A stretch of DNA of 5,401 nucleotides from Sedimentisphaerales bacterium (lineage in GTDB: Bacteria > Planctomycetota > Phycisphaerae > Sedimentisphaerales > SM23-30): contig JAFGDI010000027.1 in NCBI GenBank assembly GCA_016932145.1, positions 1 to 5,401 of the forward strand, read 5' to 3'. The position numbers and the translations under genes were made by a program. The notes under the pieces are model-generated. The model made no database searches, was not told the origin of the DNA, and saw nothing but the letters and a program-made list of their open reading frames with translations. The first letter of the stretch is position 1. Every line of letters starts with the position of its first letter. Of the stretch, positions 1-5,134 are shown piece after piece.

Positions 1-374
1 AATTCATCGGCGTTTTTGGCAGCGATTACCCGACACCAGATGGCACTTGTGTGCGCGATTATATCCATGTTGAAGACCTTGCCGATGCCCATGTGCGGGC
101 GATCGAAGCGGTTGAGGTTGGCAAGTCAGATTATTTCAATATAGGTACTGGCAATGGCAATTCCGTTCTGGAAGTTATCAAAGCAGCCGAAGAAGTGACC
201 GGCTGTAAGATCCCGGTTAAGTTACTGCCCCGTCGCAGCGGCGATACCTCAAGGCTGGTTGCTGGTGCTGACAAGCTCCGCAAGCAGTTAGGCTGGACTC
301 CTAAGCATACCGATATAAAAGAAATAATCGCAACCGCCTGGAAATGGCATAAGGCCCATCCTAAGGGGTATTGA
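1..374 (+). CDS. galE: UDP-glucose 4-epimerase, C-terminal part (5' end outside window)
   Basis: This is the last 123 residues of GalE, the NAD-dependent short-chain dehydrogenase/reductase-type enzyme that interconverts UDP-glucose and UDP-galactose in the cytoplasm (Leloir pathway, precursors for surface polysaccharides). The reading frame is open from base 3 and ends at TGA 372-374. The family signature around the substrate loop is visible: YPTPDGTCVRDYIHVEDLA, followed by FNIGTGNGNSVLEVI, a PRRSGDTSRLVA segment that in the family contacts the nucleotide, the LGWTPKHTDI segment, and the usual end AWKWHKAHPKGY. Complete GalE proteins are about 325-340 residues, so roughly two thirds, including the Rossmann GxxGxxG and YxxxK parts, lies upstream. 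The GTG at base 51 is inside the conserved motif and is not a start. No convincing terminator follows. Identification of the GalE family is firm; other epimerase specificities cannot be excluded from the C-terminus alone. Confidence 0.95.
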   Translation, partial: FIGVFGSDYPTPDGTCVRDYIHVEDLADAHVRAIEAVEVGKSDYFNIGTGNGNSVLEVIKAAEEVTGCKIPVKLLPRRSGDTSRLVAGADKLRKQLGWTPKHTDIKEIIATAWKWHKAHPKGY

Positions 375-395
375 TACACATAGGAAAGTTAAAGA

Positions 396-408
396 GGTGC
401 CAGGAGTA
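396..408. repeat. Degenerate palindromic repeat core (GGTGCCAGGAGTA)
   Basis: The 13-mer GGTGCCAGGAGTA matches the first half of the window's repeat core, which has the general form GGTRYC-W-GG..., and lies 21 bp after the galE stop codon. The second half has diverged, so the match rests on about nine bases. It may be a decayed member of the family or chance; it is listed because a similar motif (GGTGTCAGGGGTT) recurs at 620-632. Confidence 0.3.
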
Positions 409-619
409 GGGTATTTGTAAAATATTTGTAAGTGATATAAATAGTGTCGATTTTTTTGAATGAAAGATTCTCATATGAAATTTCACATAAAATATCGTAA
501 TCATATTATTAAGATAGGCAATTTAATTCTATTAATTTTAATTGGTTTATTTATATAAAAACAAGATAATTTAATATTACATCGCCATATAATTAAGTGT
601 TACAGAGGCACAAAACAAA

Positions 620-632
620 GGTGTCAGGGGTT
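620..632. repeat. Degenerate palindromic repeat core (GGTGTCAGGGGTT)
   Basis: The 13-mer GGTGTCAGGGGTT lies six bases upstream of a full repeat copy (638-663). Its left half has the GGTGYCAGG form seen at 396-408. The 9-mer AAAGGTGTC that starts it (617-625) also occurs at 5277-5285. The paired arrangement with the next copy resembles the doubled palindromes common in REP-type elements, but the match is short and could be chance. Confidence 0.3.
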
Positions 633-637
633 TGAAC

Positions 638-663
638 GGTACCTGGTACCCTCCGGTTATCCT
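638..663 (+). repeat. Palindromic REP-like repeat, copy A (upstream of rhuM)
   Basis: The copy begins with a perfect 13-bp palindrome, GGTACC-T-GGTACC (638-650), followed by the tail CTCCGGTTATCC. It matches copy C (from 3163) at 24 of 28 positions when both are extended by two bases. It also matches the inverted copy D (3308-3328, read on the minus strand) at 20 of 21. It ends 21 bp before the rhuM start codon. Repeats of this size around a short palindrome, beside a RAYT transposase remnant, fit REP-type elements. The link to the RAYT is inferred from proximity. Confidence 0.75.
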
Positions 664-684
664 GTTAAGTAGGCAGGTTTAGGT

Positions 685-1737
685 ATGAGTTTGGAAGATG
701 AAGAAAAATGTCCTAAGGGCGAACTGCTGGTTTATCAGGGCCAGGGGTTGGATTCGCCTATTCAGGTTCGACTTGAAGGGGAAAGTGTCTGGTTGAGCCA
801 GAAATTATTGGCGGAGCTGTATGGCATTGCGGTGCCGACCATAAATGAGCATATTACAAATATTTATGAAGAAAATGAGCTTTCGCCGGAGGCAACTATT
901 AGGAAATAACTAATAGTTCAAAACGAAGGTGGGCGGCAGGTAAAGCGGTTGGTTGATTACTATAATCTGGAAATGATAATTGCTATTGGCTTTCGGGTGC
1001 GGTCCCGGCGTGGTAGTCAGTTTCGTAAGTGGGCAGCAGATCGGCTCAGTGAATATCTGGTTAAGGGTTTTGTTCTGGATGATGAGCGGCTCAAGGGTAA
1101 TGCGGGGATTGTGGATTATTTTGACGAATTATTGGCCCGGATCCGGGAAATTCGAGCCAGTGAGGCACGGGTATATCTGATGCTCCGTAATATATTTTCA
1201 CTAGCCAGTGATTATCAGGAAGGTGAAAAGCAGACCAAGCTATTTTTCGCGGCAATGCAAAACAAGATGCATTATGCGGCGACTGGTCAGACTGCCGCTG
1301 AGATAATCAAGGCCAGAGTGGATGGTCAGTTGCCAAATTCCGGGTTGACTAACTGGAAAGGCTCACGCGTTCTTAAATCTGATATTGGTGTTGCCAAGAA
1401 CTATCTTTTGCCCAATGAAATTGATACTTTGAACCGAATTACGGTAATGTTTCTGGATCAGGCCGAATTTCGTGCCCAGCGTCGTCAGACGATACGCATG
1501 GCAGACTGGGAGATTTTTCTCGATAAATTTCTTGCCGATGTTGAACTGCCGGTTCTGGCTGGGGCTGGTTCGGTAACCCATCAGCAAGCACAGGATTATG
1601 CTAATGAGCAATACGATTTGTTTGCCCATCGCAGGGCAGAGTTGGAGCAGCAGCAGGCGGAGCAAAATTATATTGAGGATTTGAAAACGGCAGCTTTGAC
1701 TTTAAAGCAGAATAGAAAGCATAATGGTGATGAGTAA
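685..1737 (+). pseudogene. rhuM: RhuM-family protein gene interrupted by an in-frame TAA
   Basis: Reading through one stop gives a 350-codon protein, close to the usual RhuM length of about 330-350. Residues 1-74 show the family N-terminus: GELLVYQGQG, VWLSQKLLAELYGI and TINEHITNIYEENEL. Codon 75 is TAA (907-909). The same frame then continues without any shift into the rest of the family: LIVQNEGGRQVKRLVDYYNL, FRKWAADRLSEYLVKGF, YFDELLARIREIRASE, MHYAATGQTAAEII, GLTNWKGSRVLKSDI, AKNYLLPNEIDTLNRI and a glutamine-rich helical tail. A single base change from a tyrosine codon would create this stop. The downstream part could only restart from a poor TTG at 949, so the gene is probably inactive. 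RhuM was named from Salmonella pathogenicity island 3; its biochemical role is not established. Relatives are common in accessory DNA, often near type I restriction genes. The start at ATG 685 fits the family N-terminus but has only a weak ribosome binding site. Confidence 0.85.
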
Positions 1738-1849
1738 GTGATTTTCTTTCAATTTGTTATTGAATTTACCCCGGGCACTATTGATTAACTCAATGTTACA
1801 AATTTTACACAGTGTACAGTACAGCCCCAAAAGAATTAGCATAACATAT
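1738..1849. other. Intergenic spacer after rhuM
   Basis: No gene is visible here. The spacer holds an 11-bp perfect palindrome TGTAC-A-GTACA at 1813-1823 and a weak ATTGA/TCAAT stem near 1782-1796 with no T-run, so it does not make a convincing terminator. The composite repeat element begins directly afterwards. Confidence 0.45.
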
Positions 1850-1937
1850 AATGTATGTTTTTGACAAATGAATTGATATAAGTACTAATTTGCAAATAAG
1901 TTGAACGAAAAGGGACTTGATACCCTAGCGGTTACCA
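1850..1937 (+). repeat. Composite repeat element, copy 1, ending in palindromic repeat copy B
   Basis: The element opens with a 20-bp sequence (1850-1869, containing ATGTATGTTTTTGACAAA) that recurs without mismatch at 3101-3120. It closes with a diverged copy of the palindromic repeat (1912-1937, GGGACTTGATACCCTAGCGG...). The distance from the first base of the 20-mer to the first base of the palindrome is 62 bp in both places, though the sequence between is only loosely similar. That equal spacing argues for one ancestral element of about 88 bp. The element ends 25 bp before the Bro-N gene start. The 20-mer carries a TTGACA (1861-1866), but the best -10 at the right distance (ACTAAT, 1884-1889) is weak. 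Confidence 0.7.
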
Positions 1938-1962
1938 TTTTTTTTCTTAAGGCCAGCGAAAT

Positions 1963-2478
1963 ATGAAAGACAAGATTTCAATCAGGTTTTTCGATGACAG
2001 AGAAGTCCGTGCGGTGTGGAACGATACTGATTCTCGCTGGTGGTTTTCTGTCCTGGATATTGTCGGGGTATTAAATGATCAGGATAACTACGAAAAGAAC
2101 CGCAATTACTGGAAATATCTTAAAGCCAAACTGAAAAAGGCTGATGTTGAACTGGGTAGTGGCACTACCCAGTTGAAGTTGACCGCTCCCGATGACAAAA
2201 AACGGCTTTCCGATGTGATTGATTCCAATGGTGTTATCATATTGGCAAAGAACTTTCCCAATACCAGGGCCAACCGTTTTATCGAGTGGTTTATCTATAG
2301 TCCCGAAACGATTGACGGCAAGAGCAAGTCAAAGGCCTATGCGCTTTTTGAAAGCTCTTTTATTAATAGTATTGAAGTGGGTACGATTAAGGGGTTACAG
2401 CAAATACGCTCCTATCTTTTTGGCGGATTATATGATTTTGCCGGTTTGATACGCACAATAAATACCAAGAGCTATTGA
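1963..2478 (+). CDS. Bro-N domain protein with a truncated C-terminal Fic domain
   Basis: The 171-residue product has two parts. Residues about 4-115 match the Bro-N (BRO family N-terminal) fold, a DNA-binding module common in phages and poxviruses/baculoviruses: IRFFDDREVRAVW, WWFSVLDIVGVL, YWKYLKAKLKK, a QLKLTAPDDKKR hairpin and a final FIEWF. Residues about 112-171 match the linker and first helices of Fic proteins that carry this kind of N-terminus: ETIDGKSKSKAYALFESS, INSIEVGTIKGLQQI, YLFGGLYDFAGLIRT. The frame then ends at TGA, just where the family normally continues. The Fic catalytic motif HPFxxGNGR is absent here and in the other frames before 2538. Complete Bro-N/Fic proteins are about 300 residues or more, so AMP-transferase activity is not expected. 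The Bro-N part is intact and might still bind DNA. The ATG at 1963 is chosen from family alignment; its ribosome binding site is weak (AAGG about 10 bp upstream). Confidence 0.8.
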   Translation: MKDKISIRFFDDREVRAVWNDTDSRWWFSVLDIVGVLNDQDNYEKNRNYWKYLKAKLKKADVELGSGTTQLKLTAPDDKKRLSDVIDSNGVIILAKNFPNTRANRFIEWFIYSPETIDGKSKSKAYALFESSFINSIEVGTIKGLQQIRSYLFGGLYDFAGLIRTINTKSY

Positions 2479-2527
2479 TATGCATCGGAAATATTTTTGA
2501 TGTATTACTGACACTTTTAATTTCTCT

Positions 2528-2532
2528 GGAGG
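2528..2532 (+). promoter_or_regulatory. Ribosome binding site (GGAGG)
   Basis: A clear Shine-Dalgarno GGAGG lies five bases before ATG 2538. It decides the start of the small gene: the frame is open further upstream to 2475, but that extension overlaps the Bro-N/Fic gene end and has no such site. It is the strongest ribosome binding site in the window. Confidence 0.75.
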
Positions 2533-2537
2533 ACAAA

Positions 2538-2882
2538 ATGGACATTGTTAAAAGCGCTGAAAAAATGGCTAAGGATTTACTTGAATCATTGCATGGCCCG
2601 CGAAAAGTACATTTAAATCGGACGATAATTTCTTTGCTCAAATGGCAAACTCAGGCCGACTTTGATCTGGTTGGCGATGATTATGATATGAGTTTCTCTG
2701 AGCATAACCAGTTGGTTGACACTGTTAAAGACCGTCTGGATGACTACGGAATTTCTGCCAAAGTGGTTTATGGAAAGGCAGATGAATATTTCAAATTCAT
2801 CATAGAAAATAACTACCAAAACAATGGAAAGGCAAGGTCATCATTTGGTGCAAGGCTTGCTGAGGACACAGAGGGCAAGTAA
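2538..2882 (+). CDS. Hypothetical protein, 114 residues, acidic and mainly helical
   Basis: I do not recognise this family. The protein starts MDIVKSAEKMAKDLLESLHG, continues through a basic/hydrophobic stretch NRTIISLLKWQTQ, an acidic patch DFDLVGDDYDMSF, and a second half VDTVKDRLDDYGISAKVVYGKADEYFKFIIENNY, ending in a polar tail. It has no signal peptide or membrane segment, so it is probably cytoplasmic. It follows the Bro-N/Fic fragment by 59 bp in the same direction, in the position where the missing Fic C-terminus would lie, yet shows no Fic motif in its sequence. It also lacks a recognisable (S/T)xxxE(G/N) Fic-inhibitory motif. It could be co-transcribed with the upstream gene. Its good ribosome binding site and uninterrupted frame favour a real gene; any role, including as a partner of the Bro-N protein, is unknown. 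Confidence 0.65.
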   Translation: MDIVKSAEKMAKDLLESLHGPRKVHLNRTIISLLKWQTQADFDLVGDDYDMSFSEHNQLVDTVKDRLDDYGISAKVVYGKADEYFKFIIENNYQNNGKARSSFGARLAEDTEGK

Positions 2883-2927
2883 GACGCTGTTAATTTGTTG
2901 CTCTGTAAAACTTTAATTCAATTTGAG

Positions 2928-2940
2928 AGTACCTGGTGCT
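2928..2940. repeat. Palindromic repeat core, copy E
   Basis: The 13-mer AGTACC-T-GGTGCT has the same centre and arm length as the GGTACC-T-GGTACC core of copy A, with changes at the outer arms; the arms still pair if a G-T pair is allowed. It lies seven bases beyond the stop codon of the RAYT remnant, on its 3' side. Palindromes on both sides of a RAYT gene are usual for these elements, and copy C lies on the other side. Confidence 0.5.
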
Positions 2941-2947
2941 TTTTCGT

Positions 2948-3043
2948 TTAATACGGCGTTTTTAATATCCGCAACCGGCCATTGGCTCGATTCATGACAT
3001 GATAATACAAACCGCCAATTGTCTTTCGTTTTGTCCTGGGCAT
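2948..3043 (-). pseudogene. REP-associated (RAYT/Y1-type) transposase, N-terminal remnant
   Basis: On the minus strand, ATG 3043-3041 opens a 31-codon frame, MPRTKRKTIGGLYYHVMNRA followed by NGRLRILKTPY and a TAA. The G(L/I)YYHVMNRxNGR segment is the characteristic first motif of IS200-like Y1 transposases of the RAYT group, which act on single-stranded palindromic repeats. Complete proteins are about 200-250 residues; the HUH metal-binding histidines and catalytic tyrosine lie further on and are missing. The sequence passes almost at once into a palindromic repeat core (2928-2940), as if the body of the gene had been deleted. Upstream on the minus strand are a TTGACT (3077-3072) and TAAAAT (3053-3048) 18 bp apart, but this would place transcription start almost at the ATG. 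The family call is made from 31 residues, yet the motif is distinctive. Confidence 0.75.
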
Positions 3044-3100
3044 AACAATTTTATGGCAGAAAAATAGTAAAAGTCAAGCCAGCGGATGATAATATTTCAC

Positions 3101-3190
3101 AATGTATGTTTTTGACAAATATAATTGCATAACAGCTTTTTGGTAAAGAATTTATATAAATAGGTACTTGGTACCCTGCGATTATCCTCT
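3101..3190 (+). repeat. Composite repeat element, copy 2, ending in palindromic repeat copy C
   Basis: The first 20 bases (3101-3120) are identical to 1850-1869, and the palindromic repeat starts 62 bp later at 3163 with GGTACTTGGTACCC, as in copy 1. The middle is diverged and AT-rich. Copy C matches copy A at 24 of 28 positions. The element lies on the 5' side of the RAYT remnant, so it may be the other end of that transposon unit. Confidence 0.7.
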
Positions 3191-3270
3191 TCATTGCCGC
3201 AGAGGCCATCAACGCCGGTGCCGTAAGCCTGATCGCAGATGATCCGGGTCCATTTCTGGGTGAGTCATGA
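3178..3270 (+). pseudogene. Coding-like scrap of unknown family
   Basis: This block between repeat copies C and D reads as AIILFIAAEAINAGAVSLIA followed by DDPGPFLGES and a TGA (3268-3270). Its higher GC and alanine/glycine-rich composition look like genuine coding sequence rather than the AT-rich spacer around it. There is no start codon: the frame runs straight out of the palindromic repeat and meets a stop at 3157-3159. I cannot name the family. It may be a gene end carried or cut by the repeat, or an accidental open frame; the opposite strand is also open here. Confidence 0.3.
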
Positions 3271-3306
3271 CTTGCCGACATAAAAAAACATAAAGGCAAC
3301 ATGAGA

Positions 3307-3328
3307 CAACCGGAGGGTACCAGGTCCC
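3307..3328 (-). repeat. Palindromic REP-like repeat, inverted copy D
   Basis: Read on the minus strand this is GGGACCTGGTACCCTCCGGT plus two bases. It matches copy A at 20 of 21 positions (3328 down to 3308), in the opposite orientation to copies A, B and C. It lies 39 bp beyond the GH28 stop codon. With copy C it encloses about 130 bp of unrelated, coding-like sequence. Confidence 0.75.
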
Positions 3329-3336
3329 TATTAATG

Positions 3337-3360
3337 TAACTCCTTACGGGAAGGCTGTTA
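3337..3360 (-). terminator. Possible stem-loop after the GH28 gene
   Basis: TAAC-T-CCTT-ACGGG-AAGG-CT-GTTA forms a stem of four plus four pairs with a small internal loop, seven bases beyond the GH28 stop codon. No T-run follows on the minus strand, so this is not a standard intrinsic terminator. It may only stabilise the mRNA end, or be chance. The adjacent inverted repeat D could also fold in the transcript. Confidence 0.3.
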
Positions 3361-3367
3361 TGGACTT

Positions 3368-5134
3368 TTATTTGTCAGAAATTTTCTTTTGCCTGCCATT
3401 TATCCAGAGATTATCAGCATTGAGGCTATCAACATACTTTATTGACTCAGGCTGAGCTGCATTAGAAATAAACACACTATCAAGGTTGATATTGACAAAA
3501 GGCTTCATCGGCAGCCCCAGCATACAAATTGCATCACTTTCAGTGCTATCTATAAAAATATTTTCTAAATACACATCGCCAATAAAAGGGGTTCGATTAT
3601 AAGTGTTTTCGCCTTTATAATCTGTTGTTATATAAATACCTTTTTCAACACCCTTAAAGACTGAATTCCTCAGATATATTCGCCGGTATTCACCGCCACG
3701 GTCGCGATTTGTTTTAATATAAATCGCCTGACGAACATTGCCACAATATGTATTATTCTCAATATACACATCATAAACACTACCAGAAGCTTCGCTGCCG
3801 ATACATACTGCATTATGCCCTTTGAATCTGCAATTCTGGATAACAATATTCTGGCTATGATGACCTTGCGATGAAAATGCCAGACCATCAAGATCTCTTC
3901 CGGCTTTAATCGCAATATTATCATCGCCATTACCAAAATCAATATCATGAATATGTACATTACTGCAAAATTCCGGGTCAACACCATCATTATTCAGATT
4001 AAAGCAGTCTTCAAATTTTATTCGACGCACGGTCACATTGTTTGCTAATACTGGATGCACAACCCAGAATCCGGCATCTTTAAAAGTCACATCTTCGATT
4101 AGTATATTATCACAATTATAAAACTGCAATAAATGCGCCCGAATATTATGCCCTGCCCCCATAATCCTCTGCTCAAGCGGGGTGCCATTATTGTTCCACT
4201 CTCTGGTCAAAAGCCTGTCAGCCTGCTGTTTATTCCTCATCGGCTGCCATGTTTTTTCTCCTTGATGATCGATAGTCCCCAAACCTGTTACTGCTATATT
4301 GTCTGCATTATATGCGTACAGGGCGGGAGAATAGTTATATATAGTAGTCCCTTCCCAGCTTACCAACACACAGCCATTGTGCTCATTGTCTCCGACCAGA
4401 AATCTTTCCCTGTTAGTAGAAAACTTAATTATGCTGCCTTGTGCTGCAAAATGTAAGTTAACATTAGCTTTCAGATGGACTGGACCTTCTACTAAATATG
4501 TTCCTTCTGGCACAACAACTCTGCCGCCACCTGCTTTGTTACATGCTTCAATTGCAGTTTTAAATGCACAATAGCAATCAATCTTGCCGTCACCAATAGC
4601 TCCATAATCAGTAATATTAAAATCACGATCGGGAAATACCGGCGGAACAATCGCTTTGAGTATCTCAGGTACTTTCCGCCATGCACCGGCATAATAATCC
4701 TCGACAACTTCCAACTGATATATATTGGGCCCTCCGGCTGCGGCATCAGCTAAAAGCCTTACCTTGTTCACCTCCTGTGGCAGATCAATCTCATACGCTA
4801 CCTGCTTGCCCTTTGCCTGCCATGATGTGGTAGAAGGAAACAGCAGATTGGCAACCGTTACGCCATTAACCTGTACTAAGGACGAACACTCAGATTGGGA
4901 ACCATTGGCAAAAGTAAATATCAGGTATCTGCTGCCTTTAGCCGTGATATTATCCCATTCAAGCCAGGAACCACGACCTCCCATATTGACATATTTCTCA
5001 CTGCCATCTCCTGTATGCTCCCTCTCCAGAACACAGCCTGACATACCATTTACAGTTTCAGCCAGATAACTCTTAGCAGGAGATATAGTATTACAAACCA
5101 GAATTACTATAAACAAAAGAAATATCTTATACAT
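3368..5134 (-). CDS. Secreted GH28 (polygalacturonase-type) glycoside hydrolase with N-terminal CBM35-like domain
   Basis: The 588-residue product is predicted to be exported and to cut pectin-like galacturonan or a related polysaccharide. Residues 1-20 form a Sec signal peptide (MYKIFLLFIVILVC, cut near SPA); C14 lacks a good lipobox. Residues about 24-146 resemble a CBM35 carbohydrate-binding module: KYVNMGGRGSWLEW, YLIFTFANGS, LVQVNG, INLP-type EIDLPQEVNKVRLLAD and GPNIYQLEVVE. Residues about 171-575 are a right-handed beta-helix beginning FNITDYGAIGDGKIDC. GH28 motifs are present in order: NNDG (381-384, D383), GDD (403-405, D404 and D405), GHN (439-441, H440) and YIKTNRDRGG (472-481, K474). 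The three acidic residues and the histidine are kept, so activity is likely. However, the arginine of the usual RIK motif is tyrosine Y472 and the usual GHG is GHN. These changes suggest a specificity different from classic endo-polygalacturonases. The gene stands alone, converging on the accessory patch; ATG 5134 is supported by the signal peptide, though no clear Shine-Dalgarno site precedes it. Confidence 0.88.
   Translation of the reverse strand: MYKIFLLFIVILVCNTISPAKSYLAETVNGMSGCVLEREHTGDGSEKYVNMGGRGSWLEWDNITAKGSRYLIFTFANGSQSECSSLVQVNGVTVANLLFPSTTSWQAKGKQVAYEIDLPQEVNKVRLLADAAAGGPNIYQLEVVEDYYAGAWRKVPEILKAIVPPVFPDRDFNITDYGAIGDGKIDCYCAFKTAIEACNKAGGGRVVVPEGTYLVEGPVHLKANVNLHFAAQGSIIKFSTNRERFLVGDNEHNGCVLVSWEGTTIYNYSPALYAYNADNIAVTGLGTIDHQGEKTWQPMRNKQQADRLLTREWNNNGTPLEQRIMGAGHNIRAHLLQFYNCDNILIEDVTFKDAGFWVVHPVLANNVTVRRIKFEDCFNLNNDGVDPEFCSNVHIHDIDFGNGDDNIAIKAGRDLDGLAFSSQGHHSQNIVIQNCRFKGHNAVCIGSEASGSVYDVYIENNTYCGNVRQAIYIKTNRDRGGEYRRIYLRNSVFKGVEKGIYITTDYKGENTYNRTPFIGDVYLENIFIDSTESDAICMLGLPMKPFVNINLDSVFISNAAQPESIKYVDSLNADNLWINGRQKKISDK

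Larger units (their letters stand above)
375..684. other. AT-rich intergenic region between galE and rhuM
   Basis: This 310-bp gap has no supportable gene. The part from about 410 to 600 is strikingly AT-rich, far more than the flanking genes, and every frame is broken by stops. It contains a T7 run at about 451-457 without a preceding stem, and a short palindrome TGAAATTTCA at 476-485. Two short motifs resembling half-copies of the window's palindromic repeat lie near its left edge (396-408) and right part (620-632), and a full copy of the repeat ends it (638-663). I see no clear promoter or terminator. Confidence 0.6.
2883..3367. other. Repeat-rich region with mobile-element remnants
   Basis: This 485-bp gap between the small gene and the converging GH28 gene has no intact gene. 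In order it holds a palindromic core (2928-2940), a RAYT transposase N-terminal remnant on the minus strand (2948-3043), the second composite element (3101-3190), a short coding-like scrap (3178-3270), an inverted palindromic repeat (3307-3328) and a small hairpin (3337-3360). The order suggests successive insertions and deletions. Confidence 0.6.

Noticed and set aside
131..379. 82-codon open frame on the minus strand across the end of galE
   Set aside because: It is antisense to clearly conserved GalE sequence and its peptide resembles no family.
949..1737. Treating the downstream half of rhuM as an independent gene starting at TTG 949
   Set aside because: The conserved RhuM sequence begins before this TTG in the same frame (LIVQNEGGRQVKR), and the ribosome binding site is poor. 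It is the remainder of an interrupted gene.
1861..1889. Promoter for the Bro-N/Fic gene (TTGACA 1861-1866 with ACTAAT 1884-1889)
   Set aside because: The -10 is poor, and the same TTGACA recurs in the second composite element without any -10 at the right distance, so it is better explained as part of the repeat.
2475..2537. Longer upstream start for the 114-residue protein
   Set aside because: The extension overlaps the Bro-N/Fic stop, has no ribosome binding site, and ATG 2538 has GGAGG at five bases.
3051..3302. 83-codon minus-strand frame across repeats C and the coding-like scrap
   Set aside because: It runs through two unrelated blocks including the composite repeat, has no family-like motif, and is probably a by-product of the enclosed coding-like sequence.
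396..3328. CRISPR array or spaced direct-repeat array
   Set aside because: Repeat copies are few, irregularly spaced by hundreds of bases, in both orientations, and there are no cas genes.
4133..5069. Plus-strand open frames opposite the GH28 gene
   Set aside because: They are shadows of a well-supported minus-strand gene; the peptides are low-quality and lack ribosome binding sites.
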